Positions 25,044-36,915 of a stretch of DNA of 64,000 nt are shown piece after piece. Below the pieces are notes generated by a model, which had not been told where the DNA came from, did no database searches, and saw only the letters and a list, made by a program, of their open reading frames with translations. The stretch's first letter is position 1. Every line of letters begins with the position of its first letter. Source of the stretch: Gorsachius magnificus (lineage: Eukaryota; Chordata; Aves; Pelecaniformes; Ardeidae); NCBI GenBank assembly GCA_034008185.1, contig CM067082.1:8354984-8418983 (forward strand), given 5' to 3'. The position numbers and the translations under genes are program-made.

Positions 25044-26304
25044 AAATAGCAGGCATTAGCCCCCAGCACTTCTGGAGATGGGGTGGTGGCAGAGAGGCTG
25101 CTTCCAGCACGGCAGGAAGGTCACCGAGCTGCCCTCACGCCAAGCACTGGTAATGCTGCAGTGGAACACAGCAGAAATGGTCAAAGTCCCCCAGAGGCAG
25201 CAGAGATGGCTCAGCCCCTGAGCTGTAGTGAACCGGGTTTGGGGCTTGGGAGTCAACATTTATGATGCGGATCATCACATAGGTGTTTTCTAAGTTAAAA
25301 CCTATTTTGTCGGACTAAGAGCTATATAGGTTCTGCAGGCTTCTGCCTGTGCCTGAATTTTTCTTGTCACAATGAGATGTAAGCAGCGATGTTTAAAAAA
25401 TATTTTCATAAGCTATTTCTCTGTTAATATATATGCGTTATTTCTTTTACAACCGGAAATTATTTAGGTTTATTACTGTAATTAATACTGAAATGAATTC
25501 TTGTTTTCAGTTTTTACTCTTTATACTTAGTTGAGTACATCTGCAGTATGACAAAAAAAAATAATATAATACTGTTAATGTTTAGGAAGGATAATGAGAT
25601 TCCTACGCAGTCATTTGTACTAGAATTAACTACAGTAACAGCCATTATAGAATTCAACACTAAATTAATTAATATCGAACGCATACAGCATTTATGGTGA
25701 TTTAAGAATGAAAGTGATAAAACTGGTACTCAGTGTAGAAAAAGAACAGAAAAGCAACAAAACTGAAAAACAGGAGGCGGAAGTGAGTATTCCCGTGGTG
25801 TCATGAAGTACCTGTCGTCAGGTTCCAACTAAAAAAAAAAAAGCTGAAGGAGTAATACCCAAATCCGTAACCTGGGAGCTGGATCAAGAAATTGTTATGT
25901 GGTTCACTAAGTTACTGATACACATTGATACAACATACGACACATAAGACTTCTGAAAAATAAACTCATTAGGCAGTCATGGTCTTAGGCCAAACGTCCC
26001 TCTCAACTGCGAGTACTCAACGTGGTAGCCACTGTTTTCCTCCAAGCTTGCCCGTTTATCTTGTAGGAAGTGTGCAGAGGTACCAGGTTCATTAGGACAC
26101 GCATTTGTGTCCGGTAAATTAAACCCGCTTTGGTGGGAAAGGGCTGCTGAAGGGATGCTAAAGGGCTAGCAAAAGGGCCTTTGTGAAGCCAACTGTAGAT
26201 CCATCTTAAATAGTTAGCGTTGTGTTTTAGGTTAACTTACTAATCATATGAAGTAAAATATAGATAAGAAACTAACACTGTAGGGAATGTGGAAGAGGAG
26301 AGAT
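23889..26304. other. Intergenic, no gene seen
   Basis: Mixed composition, somewhat GC-richer from 24100 to 25250, with the A28 tract at 25011-25038. No gene or repeat family was recognised. Confidence 0.5.
25011..25038. repeat. Poly(A) run of 28
   Basis: Twenty-eight consecutive A. An AATAAA lies about 80 bases upstream, but I see no spliced-gene or SINE body and no flanking duplication. A simple repeat is therefore favoured over a retrocopy tail. Confidence 0.85.
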
Positions 26305-26580
26305 TGTGACAGGACAAGGGGTAATGGTTTTAAACTGAAGCAGGGTAGGTTTAGACTGGATATAAGGAAGAAATTCTTTACAACGAGGGTGGTGAAACAC
26401 TGGAAGGGGTTGCCCAGAGAGGTGGTGGAGGCCCCATCCCTGGAAACATTCAAGGCCAGGTTGGACGGGGCTCTGAGCAACCTGATCTAGTTAGTGGTGT
26501 CCCTGCTCCCTGCAGGGGGGTTGGACTAGATGACCTCTAGGGGTCCCTTCCAACCCAAAACATTCTATGATTCTATGATT
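26305..26580 (+). mobile_element. CR1 LINE, strongly 5'-truncated
   Basis: It starts at TGTGACAGGACAAGGGGTAA and ends CCCAAAACATTCTATGATTC plus a second tail copy. It is almost identical over its length to the CR1 at 20115-20561. It sits just upstream of the ERV LTR next to the ZFAT promoter. Confidence 0.94.
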
Positions 26581-26672
26581 AGTAGCAAATGGTCCGTCTT
26601 TGTACTTTGTCCATATGAGGATAGCCAAGGATGGGGAGCCAGTTGGTACCGGCTGTGTTGTTCTGACAGCGG

Positions 26673-27029
26673 AATAAGGGGGGTAGAAGCTGGACTTCAC
26701 CAAAAGGACAAGTTGAAGAAGAGGAGTGGATGAAGTAAACGACCCCCGAAGACCACCGACTCAAATCACTGAGCATGCGCAGTCGGGAGGGACTGATGGA
26801 AATGACCTCTTGAAACTAACTTTAATACGAGGCGGGGGCAGGTTATGCCTACGTATAGGCGTATTGGGAAACTTCATGCACAGGTCACACTTTGCTCCAT
26901 ATAAACAGGGCAAGCTGCCGTGTTGCGGTGCGCACGACTTTGGTGGGATGACGCCCCCCCCCCCCCCCGTGCTGCCCAGCGCTGGATAAACGTACCCCCG
27001 TTACAAACCTGTGGAGCCTGTTTTCCGCA
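26673..27029 (+). mobile_element. ERV LTR (class II/K-like) abutting the ZFAT CpG island
   Basis: A probable LTR in the same orientation as ZFAT. A polypurine-tract-like AATAAGGGGGG (26673-26683) precedes a possible LTR start at 26684 (TAGAAGCTGGACTTCACC, perhaps a mutated TG start). Inside are GCATGCGCAGT (26772-26782), a TATA box TATAAA (26900-26905), R-like sequence GTTGCGGTGCGCACGA, a GATAAA (26985-26990) and a plausible CA end at 27029 (TTTTCCGCA). The layout U3-TATA-R-U5 and sequence resemble an avian ERVK-type LTR as I remember it. No target duplication could be found, so the boundaries and family are tentative. An alternative reading is unique promoter-flanking DNA. Confidence 0.55.
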
Positions 27030-27190
27030 CCTCAGCTGCGCCACGGGCGCGGGCCCGGCCCTCCTCAGGCTCCCGGGGCGGGGGTGAGGCCGCTCCCGGC
27101 CCGCGCGGCGGCCATAGGGCGCGGAGAAGCCGCCCCAGCAGGCAGGGCCGCGGCTTGGGGCAGTGCCTGGGGACGGCCCCCCCCCCCCCC

Positions 27191-27222
27191 GGGCGGGATC
27201 CGCGCGGGGCGGGGCGGGGCGG
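27191..27222 (+). promoter_or_regulatory. GC-box cluster with G-quadruplex potential
   Basis: GGGCGGG is followed nearby by GGGGCGGGGCGGGGCGG, giving several overlapping Sp/KLF-type GC boxes. Four G runs separated by single C allow a short-loop G-quadruplex on the + strand. A 14-C run (27177-27190) lies directly upstream. Binding is inferred from motif only. Confidence 0.7.
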
Positions 27223-27631
27223 AGGCGCCGCCGCAACTGCGCAGGCGCTGCTCGACGGCGGCGGCCGCTGGGCGGCGCGCGCGCGCGCCCCCTCCCTGCC
27301 CTCGCGCCCCGCCCTCGCGACGCCTCCGTGCGACGTCGCGGAGGAAGAAGCCGCCGTGTCGGCCGCGGCAGATTCGCCATAACCCCGCCGCCCCGCCCGG
27401 CCCGGCCCGGCTCGCCCCACCGGTTAAAATAATATTTGCTTTACCAGAGGGGGAGGGGGGAGCCGCGCGAGCCCGGCCCGCCGGCGCGGAAGTGTTTCTT
27501 TTTTTTTTGTTTTTTTTTTTTTTGTTTTTCCCTTCCTTCCCCCCCCCCCCGCTTTTCTTTCCAAACCAGGCCGCGCCGCTTGGCCTTCGGTCAGCTTCCC
27601 CCGCCGCCCCCCGCCCCTTCCCGCCGCGGTT

Positions 27632-27650
27632 ATGGAGGCTGCGGCTGCAG
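27632..27650 (+). CDS. ZFAT: ZFAT coding exon 1 (start codon)
   Basis: This exon encodes the first six residues, MEAAAA, plus one base of codon 7, and ends in a strong donor CAG|GTGAGC. The ATG has G at -3 and G at +4, a good initiation context. It is the first in-frame ATG after the in-frame stop TAA at 27425-27427, and it lies inside the CpG island. Spliced to the next exon it gives M-E-A-A-A-A-G-I-N-S-I-F-M-C. This has the same length before the first zinc-finger cysteine as my recollection of the mammalian ZFAT start, although residues 3-10 differ. ZFAT is a nuclear zinc-finger/AT-hook regulator linked to survival and development of blood and T cells in mammals. Confidence 0.88.
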
Positions 27651-27992
27651 GTGAGCGGGGCGGCGCGGGGTCAGCCACAAGCGGCGGCCCGGGAGGGCGG
27701 GGGAGCGCGCACGGATCCTCCGACAACGGGGAGGGGGGGGAGAGAGGAAAGTAGTTCCGGGCTGGAGTCTCATCGGCTCCATCCGCACGAGAAGTAGTTC
27801 CCTGCACAGGCGGGCCGGCCGCCTCTCCCCCCGTCCCCGCCGCCACCCGCTTTCGCTGGCGGCAACGGGGGCGGACGCGGCTGCCAACCGCCCCGGGGTG
27901 GGGGGGAACTGGTGGGGCTGCCTCACCTGGGGGGCCGGGGCCCAGGCCGGCGGGGTGGAGGAGGGCGGCGGGCCGGCGGTGCCTGTGGGGAG

Positions 27993-28835
27993 ATCATAGA
28001 ATCATAGTGTTTTGGGTTGGAAGGGACCCCTAGAGGTCATCTAGTCCAACCCCCCTGCAGGGAGCAGGGACACCGCTAACTCGATCAGGTTGCTCAGAGC
28101 CCCGTCCAACCTGGCCTTGAATGTTCCCAGGGATGGGGCCTCCACTGCCTCTCTGGGCAACCGTTCCAGTGTTTCACCACCCTCATTGTAAAGAATTTCC
28201 TCCTTATATCCAGTCTAAACCTACCCTGCTTTCAGTTTTAAAACCATTACCCCTTGTCCTGTCACAGCTGGCCCTACTAAAAAGATTTTCCCCATCTTTC
28301 CTATAGGCCCCCTTTAGGTACTGAAAGGCCGCAATCAGGTCTCCCCGCAGCCTTCTCTTCTCCAGGCTGAACAAGCCCAACTCCCTCAGCCTGTCCTCAC
28401 AGGAGAGGTGCTCCAGCCCTCGGATCATTTTAGTAGCCCTCCTCTGGACCCGCTCCAACAGTTCCATGTCCTTCTTGTGCTGAGGGCTCCAGAGCTGGAC
28501 GCAGTACTCTGGGTGAGGTCTCACCAGAGCAGAGTAGAGGGGCAGAATCACCTCCCTCGACCTGCTGGCCACGCTTCTCCTGAAGCAGCCCAGGGTATGG
28601 TTGGCCTTCTGGGCCGCCAGCGCACATTGCCGGCTCATGTCCAGCTTTTCATCCACCAGCACGCCCAAGTCCCTCTCGGCAGGGCTGCTCTCGATCCTTT
28701 CTTCCCCCAGCCTGTACTGATACTGGGGGTTACCCCGACCCAGGTGCATGACCTTGCACTTCGCCTTGTTGAACCTCATGAGGTTCACACAGGCCCACCT
28801 CTCCAGCCTGTCCAGGTCTCTCTGGATGACAGAGA
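27993..28835 (-). mobile_element. CR1 LINE, 0.84 kb, at the edge of the CpG island
   Basis: It opens on + with ATCATAGAATCATAGTGTTT (reversed tail) and contains TAGAGGTCATCTAGTCC. On - the frame 28204-28959 encodes the ORF2 C-terminal region: [32 protein letters not shown] and [20 protein letters not shown]. The reading frame is open over most of its length, which suggests modest age. It lies about 340 bases past the exon 1 donor, antisense to ZFAT. The 5' end near 28835 is approximate. Confidence 0.94.
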
Positions 28836-29118
28836 TGTCCCTGTGAAGGGGGTGGCCGAGGCCCTCGGGGCCACATGGGTCCGTCCCAGGTGGGAGGGCC
28901 CCGAGTGGTGCCTGGGAGGGCGCTGGGGGGCCCCGAGGAGCCCCGGATGCCTGTCCCATCGCTCCTGTTCAGGGAGCCGGTGCCGGGCCGCCTACGATTT
29001 GTGTTGAACTAAAGCACATCTGGATGGAACACACTTGTGCGTTGCTTTGACAGCTTGTGTAAATAGTTACAGCCCGAGAGCCTAGGAGTGCAGCTGCAGA
29101 AGGGAGGTAACAAGTTAT

Positions 29119-29312
29119 AATAAGGGTGGTGAAGCACTGGAACAAGTTGCCCAGAGAGGTGGTGGAAGCCCCATCCCTGGAAACATTCAAGGCCAGGTTG
29201 GATGGGGCTCTGAGCAACCTGATCTAGTCAATGGTGTCCCTGCTCACTGCAGGGGGGTTGGACTAGATGACCTCTAGGGGTCCTTTCCAATCCAAAACAT
29301 TCTATGATTCTA
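29119..29312 (+). mobile_element. CR1 LINE 3' tail
   Basis: About 190 bases: AGGGTGGTGAAGCACTGGAA through TTGGACTAGATGACCTC to CATTCTATGATTCTAAG. It belongs to the same subfamily as 20115 and 26305 but points opposite to the CR1 280 bases to its left, so the two are separate insertions. Confidence 0.92.
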
Positions 29313-30207
29313 AGTTAGATGCTTCTACTGCATTGTTGTCTCCGTCCTTGCTGGGCTTCATGTTGGCCTGACTTTGATGGGGATTACAGGAGTAAGTAAA
29401 ATTAGGCATATGTCATCGCCATGGTAGTACCGTGTATGTGCGTCCTGCATTTCACAATCCCTGTGTGCATGTTGCAGTACAAGTTTGTGAAGTGATGTTG
29501 CAATAATTTAACGCTAGTTAATTACCCTGTGTGCTCAAATTTGGGTTTTGGTTGTCATTCCCTGAGATGACATTGTAATTTTTAGAATCCAAAGTTATTT
29601 CTGGCTGTCCTATGAGTATTTGGAGACAATTAGTTTACAGCTCAAACAGAGCTTTATGCCAAAGAGAACAGCACTATTGGGAGAAAATTTGTACCTAAGT
29701 AGCAGAATATCTTAACAGGTGCTGTGTTATTTGAGTAGTATTGTAAAAGCATTCCAGGACTGCTTTATAGTCTCTGATCCAGCTTCAGATGAGAAATTGA
29801 TTCTCTTACTACTAGTGCTGGTGCTGCTAATAATAAATCCATATTTATTTAAGCACGTTTGACTTAATAAAAAGTATTCTGAGTGTAGTTGAACCCAGAA
29901 CTGTCAGCAGTCAGTATGTTCGATGTTGCAACTGTTGCGTTTCTGTTAAGCCGTGCTTCCAAAAACCAGGTTCAGAGCACTTCAGCCAGGGCATCCTGAT
30001 GCCAATGGCTGGTCACCCAGTTCGTGCTTGTTCTTTGAGCGGCGCCATATGTTTTCGGCAGCTCTGGTAGTGTGGCTGAGGTTATGAGGCTGCATGATGG
30101 TGTCTTTTAGGGGCAACCTGCAACAGTGTTGCACATTGCCACATGAGGGCGATCTTACAACATTAAAAAAACCCAAAGTAATACTGTAAGTGTATACATT
30201 AAGGCTC

Positions 30208-30228
30208 TTTTTTTTTTTTTTTTTTTTT
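30208..30228. repeat. Poly(T) run of 21
   Basis: A homopolymer in intron 1 with no retroposon body next to it on either side. A similar 21-T run lies at 45550-45570 in intron 2. Confidence 0.85.
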
Positions 30229-32529
30229 ATGATGGAAAGATACTTAGTTTATGTGTTTGATAAACTGATTTTTCTAAACTGTTGCGGATAAATAAATTTC
30301 TTAGTTCTTAGAACATTCTTTTTCATCCAGTTATGAAGTTTGTATATTCTAGCCAAGATAAGTGTGTGTAGGCAGTGTCTTCTTTTGAAGAACTTTATTT
30401 AACTTGTTCCAGGAACGTTTGTAAAGCTGATGTGTGCAAAAGAAAAAAAATACATATGCTTTTATTTGCTTCCATTAGCTACATTTCAGTAGTTTTAAAC
30501 TCAAGTTTCTTTGGACAAATCCAGGAACAGACTAGTTAAATACAGTATGCTTGGTTATGGTGAGCGTGTGAGGACTTGCTGCAGGCAAAGAAGAGAGACA
30601 AGAGCCTTGTGCCCTTTTCCTGTTGGGGTAGCTCTCTCGTCATGCAGCATGAGGTGGGCTTTGGTTTCTGGTAGTATCTTAGGCAACTCTGAAGCAAGTC
30701 AATGTAACCTGGATATTTAGTCTTCCAGTAACTCAGGTTAACCATCTCAAATTGATGTACCAAAAAGCAGAACTCCAGCCCATTACTAGTCTGTTTCTTT
30801 ATCTTTGTATTGGAGGTAATGGTGTCTTTATGTCAAATATTTGGAGATTTTCAGAGGTACTGTGCTATATTGGTGAAATTCTGTAATATTTGAATGCCAC
30901 AGTAACTGAGCTGTGTTAAAGTCTGCATTGTGTAGTGCTGTTGTGACTTAGAAGAAATCTAAGAAAGCATAAATAATCTGAATCTTAATTTTGAGGCATT
31001 CCTGACACATTGTGTCTCTAACAGTGACTCATGATGGATGTCTAAATAGAGAAGTGTAAGAACAGGGCAAGCACACAGCGATATGTGTCCTGAATACTCT
31101 CTTAGGCCTTCTTACGGACTTGCTGAGCCCCAAATAGTGTTGTTCTACTTACTAGTTCTTGATGGACTTCCCATCCAAAAATTTTAACTCCAAATGGATG
31201 TGTTCCCATCTTACAGTTACATGAAGAACTGCCTCCTTTCATGTTCTCTGCTTCTTCCATTGCAGGGAGAGATCAACTGAAAATAGCAGCCAGTAGTTCC
31301 AGAGTGATTGTTTGCTGGTCGTCTCCTCCACGACATTTCATAGTTCTTCATTTTACTCTTTGCCTTTTCTCCACCCCTCAGCACCATCCTTCCTAGGCAG
31401 AAAAATTCTGATTTATTTAACAGCTTCTTGTATGGAACTGTGCTGTGTTGTTGATTATCCTTGTCTTTGTACCTTTTAAGGACAATGATGATGATTTTAG
31501 TTTTTTAGTTTTTCAAGTTAGAGGAATCATATCCAGAGATGTAAGCCCAATATGAACTTTTGCAGCAGTAATTGTCTTCTGGTTTCTATAGGTCTACATG
31601 TTGTAGGACCATCTTTTTTTATAGGACCGTCTATTGTAACTGTAAGGTTTTGGTTTGGAGTAGTGCAGTTCTTAGCTTCATTTTGAGGCCGTCTTTAAAG
31701 TGTGTGCTGGAATTGAGAGACCTTCCATAGAAAACCTCTCCAAACCCTTGTAGAGCGACAGCAGATTGAAAAGCTTGTTTTGCTATGGGCTCACCTTCTT
31801 TGAAGGGTCTTTTCATACACAGATTACTTTTGACTACACAGGGTCTCAGGCAGGCCTGTTGCTGTTGAGGTGTTTAAAAAAAAAAAAATGCTGCATTCTG
31901 CTTTTTATTTTTCAAGTTGATAAAGTTTTCCTTATTGACCTGCCTTGCTGTGTTTTTACACTTAATTTGTCACAATGTCCAGTCTTTTTTGTGTACCTCG
32001 TGTGACAAAACTGTAACTTTTATAAAGATGTTTTCTTCTACTAAAGTTTCCTTTCACTGCTGTGATAGATTTTTTTATTCTTCCCCTTTCTAAAATCATC
32101 TTTGATCATTAGCATCAAATATGATGCTTTTAAATAGTCTTCATGCTGCTTTCAAGTGTTTAACTCTCCTTGGAACCTTTTTAGTCCTTTGTGTGTTGGT
32201 TTTTTTTTTTGTTTTGTTTTGTTAAAGATGCTTTTTATCTTTATATAGTTCACATTGTTGAAGTTTTACACAAACATTTGGCTCTTTATCAGTCTTTTAA
32301 AGGATTTTTGAGTGCTGCTTTAATCACAGTTACAGAGTGTGTCACTTTGAATGTGATCCTGTGTTTTACTTGTGATAAAGTCAAGAGCTGTTTCTCCTCA
32401 TGTGGTTTCCCTGACTGCTTGCTGGGTGAAGCGGTCATTAATGGTGTCTAAACATTTAATCTTGGCATCCTGTCCTGACCTGACATTTAACCAATCCGCA
32501 GAAGGATAATTGAAGCCTATAGTATATTA

Positions 32530-32763
32530 TCATAGAATCATAGAATCATAAAATGTTTTGGGTTGGAAGGGACCCCTAGAGGTCATCTAGTCCAACCCCC
32601 CTGCAGGGAGCAGGGACACCACTAACTCGATCAGGTTGCTCAGAGCCCCGTCCAACCTGGCCTTGAATGTTCCCAGGGATGGGGCCTCCACCACCTCTCT
32701 GGGCAACCCATTCCAGTGTTTCAGCACCCTCGTTGTAAAGAATTTCCTCCTTATATCCAGTCT
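32530..32763 (-). mobile_element. CR1 LINE 3' tail
   Basis: On + it begins with two tandem copies of the reversed tail (ATAGAATC) and then TTTTGGGTTGGAAGGGACCC. It ends abruptly at TTATATCCAGTCTAA. It is the same subfamily as the CR1 at 27993 and also antisense to ZFAT. Confidence 0.93.
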
Positions 32764-35700
32764 AATATATTCTAAATATTCTAATAGTCTAAATATTGTT
32801 GTTTCTGTCTTTGTAACATCTTTTATCCCCTTCAGCATGTCACAGTCTTTCTTATTATTGTGGTCAGGCTGTTGCTAGTGTAGTCCTAACACTGTGCTTT
32901 TCTGTACAATGTGACTATTTCAGTCCTCAGGGATTCTGTTTACTTGTTAAAAAAGGCTGTTAATCAGATTGACCCTAAGCTGCTTCTAACAGATGGCATA
33001 AACAATACATCCTACTTTCTGTCCTCTGTTTTGTGGTGGCAGTGTCCCACTGGCATTACAACAATATTTTTCAGAAACTTGTTTGAATGCATGTCTGTCA
33101 ATAATCCTTGTCTACAGCTAGGCATTCTAGTTTTGACACCTTATTAGGCTTCTTGCATTACCATAGTGGTATGTAGATTTATCTTTTTAAAAGCAACTAC
33201 AAAGAAATGGAAAACAAACCCAACAATTTGGGTTTGACAACTGTTCTTTGTTGTTGCCTGTTAAAATTTTACTAGCTTCTGTGTCATCCTCCATTTGAAA
33301 CTAGTCTTTATGGTTTTACCACTGCAAGGTGAATCATCTTCATCTTTGTGGTCTTTTGCACGTCACCTATCCTTCATTTAAATAATAAAAAAAGTCTTTA
33401 ATTTAAAAACGTTTTCATAATCTCTTAAATTTTGGGTCGGATGAAGCCCATTGCTCCTCTGTTTTTTTTTTTCTCAACTTGTAATGTTCTCTTAGGTGTA
33501 TATGAAACTATCAGCTTAGTTCTGCTCACAACAGCACCATCATGCATCCGTGTCCAAAGCACCATAACTAGTGCTTTTTTTCCCCTGCTTTTGTTTTCAC
33601 TGTCCTAGTCTATTTGTATTGTATAGACTTTTAAATGCAGTTTATTTCTTAATCAGAAACATTCATGAACTTCAGTGTAGTTTAATCTTATACACTGTGT
33701 ACCTCTGGTCTGAGAGCCTCTATAGATGTAGTTTACCTTGTAAACTAAACTTGTGGCCTTGTTAGAAAAAATGTTGAATGTGTGTGATTAGGTTTTCCAT
33801 AAAACCATATTAAGCAGTATTGATTTTTAGTATCATTTAGTTTTTGCAGGAATGCATCCTATATCTATATTCCCATAACTTACTTATTTAATGTTAAAAT
33901 AAAAAAATGTTTGTGGCATTCAACTGATGATAATTAAATTGTCCAGATTTTAGTTAGCAATTAAAAGTGAGAACAGACATGGTCAGGTGCTTCATTTCCT
34001 TGACTGAATGTATTCTGTGTTGCGGGTTTTGTCTCAGTAGTCATCCTATGCTGGTGAATTAAAAAATAGTTGCTTGCTCTTCAGAATAGTTCAAATTCAG
34101 ATGAAGGAAGCCCTAAAACAGCTTTCTGTTCTCTCTGGCCTGCTGCTTTTAGCACAGTTAATTTGTTAGTTTTGAACATGGGATACTTGCGGTGCTGTTG
34201 TTCTAAAGGTAGCAAATAGTGGCAGTTTTTTAATGCTGTTTTTTTAGTGCTTAATGAGAGTAATCCTTTTGATTTGGAGATATGCCATAATCCTGCGTAT
34301 TAATTTCTTGGTGAATCAAAATAGAGAAAATAGGAGGCAACAAATATTGATTTATTTATTTTTATCAAATGAAGAGAAATAAAATTAGTTTATAGCAGTG
34401 TCTTTATTAAAATAACTTAAATGTTATAAGGGGGGCAATAAATCCATGATCAAATATAGCCTTCTGAGGTTAAAGTGTATGTAATCAAAATTTACATTCA
34501 TTTAAAGATCCTTTTTTGTAAGATAGAAAAATGCAGCTGACATTTACATTTTACTGAAATTATGAAGTAGTACTGATTATTTGAAGGTATTAAAACACAT
34601 AATCATACATTCCACAGTATTTTAAAGAAATATTTTTTTTTTCTTTTTTAAACAGATTAAAATAGTTTTTAAGTAAAAAAACCCAACAACAGTGTCCCTC
34701 CAGTGAAGCAATACAAATGAGATACATTATGTTTTCCAAAATTTCATATATTTGAAATAGCATTGACAATTAAAACAAATCTCTAACATGCACAGAGGAA
34801 TAAGATCTGATGTCTAAGAAAAATATTTTTAATGTATTTGACACCAGTATAGGATATCATAATTCATTGTACTGTCTGTGCCAATTCTTTCATGTTCAGT
34901 TCAAACCATTTTTTTGGCTGAGAAATAATGTTGCTTGTATTAAACACAAATTACTGGCTTTTTACATGTTGCTCTCATATTAACTGTTATCTCATGATTT
35001 CAATACTTACACCTAAAGAAACTATTACGGAAAAGTTTTCTTTACTGTTCTTAGACACTTCAATATCTTACATGCTCAGCATTTGTGTATGAAGAGTTCT
35101 TCAACAAAAACAATAGTTTTATTGGAAGAATTGTGTCCACTTTTTATTGCACTTGTGATTTGAACAGAAACCCTTGTATTTTCTCAGTAATTCTCATGTT
35201 AGCGTATAATTACGCTGTTTGGTATTATAATGGAAAATTTAGCTCCACTGAATAAAGACAGCTTGTAGTTAATAGAGCTGTGATCTTATAATTGCAGATT
35301 TCAAGATAACATAGTGCAGGGGGAGAGCAATGGCAAGACAGCGAGGGAGTCAGGTACTGAAGTAACATAAATACATTTGTTTTTTGTAAGCTTGTTGGAC
35401 AGCAGTGCAGTGCTATGCTTTGCTGGCGGATGAAACTACAGTTTGTTTCTGACTGTATTGTAACGTTTGTGTAGCTGGTGGTAGACATCGTTAAAGCGTT
35501 AGATATTGGGAGTTTTTATAAGAATAAGTAATTTTAGGAATATTTTGAACCTAGTGGTGGATATTAGGCAGTTATCTGCTATATTTAGCAGAGTAGGACT
35601 GTAAGATTTGTTTTTCCTTGTTCCTCGGGCCTAGCTGTCTTTATAGGTATGGGTTTGGAGATTTGAGAGTAGCACACCTTAAGGAAGTAAAACTTGTTGG

Positions 35701-36184
35701 AGAAAGATCAGGAACAACATTCTGAGGGGTGTCCTGGGGGAAGTGTCTGTCGCAGGCTGATGGACATGGCTGCTTGCTTTCCCACTTGCGGATTCAGCTG
35801 GTGGCAAAGCTGAGTACATATCCCTGGGGCACACTGCACGCACCATACACACGAGGCACCAACACTGCAGGCACTGCCTTCAACGGCATCTGCGTATAGG
35901 ACTCACATAAAATAGAAGTAGAGAATGCCAAGTCCTCCTCTTCGGCTGATAAAGATTGAAAGTCACTGGTGAAGGCACACACAGAGCTCTCTACATTCAC
36001 AAGTGCACACACATTTATGGATCCCCCAGCTACTGGCATGGCCCCTCTGTCCATCCGATATGACACCCACACCTCTGGTTTTGGGGAAGATGCAGACCCT
36101 TGTTGTCCTCCCCTGCCCAGCAGCTGGCACCAGGTATAGGGGCTGTGACCTGTGGTCCCGCTCCAGCTGATGGTGCTGAGCCCC

Positions 36185-36915
36185 TTACTCATTTCTCTCA
36201 CCCCAGTCCCCCCAGGAGCTGTACCTGGGACACACGGTGGCCCAAGGGGGGGGAATTTCGCCGCTCCTTCCTCCTCCCCCCCAGCCGGGCCCTTCCCACG
36301 GGCTGCAGTTCCTCACCAGCTGCTCCAGCCTGGGTCCCTCCCCGGGGCCCGGGGCCGGGGTCCCCGGGGTCCCGCCCGGCCAGCAAACCTGCCCCAGCCT
36401 GGGCTCCTCTCCCCACGGGCCACAGGCCCTGCCAGGAGCCTGCTCCAGCGCGGGGGGGGCCCCTTGGGGACCCCCCTGCTCTGGCGTGGGGTCCTGCCCG
36501 GGCTGCAGGTGGGGATCTGCTCCCCCGTGGGCCTCCCTGGGCTGCAGGGGCACAGCCTGCCCCACCATGGGCTGCCCCAGGGGCTGAGGGGAATCTCTGC
36601 TCCGGCGCCTGGAGCCCCTCCTGCCCTCCTGCGCCACTGGCCTGGGGGGCTGCAGGGCTGCTCCTCTCACATCTTCTCACTCCTGTCTCCCATCTGCTGC
36701 ATAGTGTTTTTTATGCTTTCTTAAATTCATTATCACAGAGACGCTGCCAGCATCACTGATGGACTTGGCTTTGGCCAGTGGTGGGTCCATCTTGGAGCCA
36801 GCTGGAACTGGCTCTGTCCGACATGGGGGCAGCTCCTGGTGTCTTCTCACAGAAGCCACCCTGGCAGCTTCCCTTCCATTACCAAAACCTTGTCATGTAA
36901 ACCAAATACATAGTC
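36185..36915. repeat. GC-rich degenerate tandem block, probably part of an old avian repeat
   Basis: From 36230 to 36690 the sequence is very GC-rich and made of imperfect units beginning CTGCTCCAGC or a variant, followed by GTGGGCTCC, a short spacer and GGGCTGCAGG, at roughly 35-65-base spacing. It leads into a less GC-rich end (36690-36915: CATCTTGGAGCCAGCTGGAA, CAAAACCTTGTCATGTAAAC) that I associate from memory with a dispersed avian LTR-like repeat. Open frames of 219 and 190 codons on + and about 160 on - overlap here in different frames, as expected from stop-poor GC-rich DNA, and are not genes. Confidence 0.4.

Larger units (their letters stand above)
27030..27990 (+). promoter_or_regulatory. 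ZFAT: CpG island promoter of ZFAT
   Basis: About 960 bases of very GC-rich, CpG-dense sequence, unlike the AT-rich flanks, spanning the ZFAT start codon. It contains GC boxes, an NRF1-like TGCGCAGGCGC (about 27238-27248), GCGACGTCGC, several long C runs and a pyrimidine tract at about 27494-27562. No TATA box lies in the island itself, so initiation is probably dispersed, as is usual for such promoters. The exact transcription start cannot be read from the sequence. The island ends where a - strand CR1 begins at 27993. Confidence 0.88.

Noticed and set aside
1..27000. A second miR-30 hairpin (mir-30d) in the window
   Set aside because: I looked for the seed followed by the CCCCGACTGG-type 30d sequence and did not find it; it should lie left of the window.
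27084..27797. A 237-codon open frame, with others on both strands, across the CpG island
   Set aside because: GC-rich DNA lacks stop codons. The frames overlap in several registers, are proline/arginine/alanine low complexity, and conflict with the ZFAT start codon and donor.
28204..28959. A 251-codon - strand open frame in intron 1
   Set aside because: It is the ORF2 C-terminal region of the CR1 at 27993-28835, extended by chance into flanking sequence; not a host gene.
36100..36759. Open frames of 219 and 190 codons on + and about 160 on -
   Set aside because: They lie in a GC-rich degenerate repeat, overlap each other in different frames, and have no domain or splice context.
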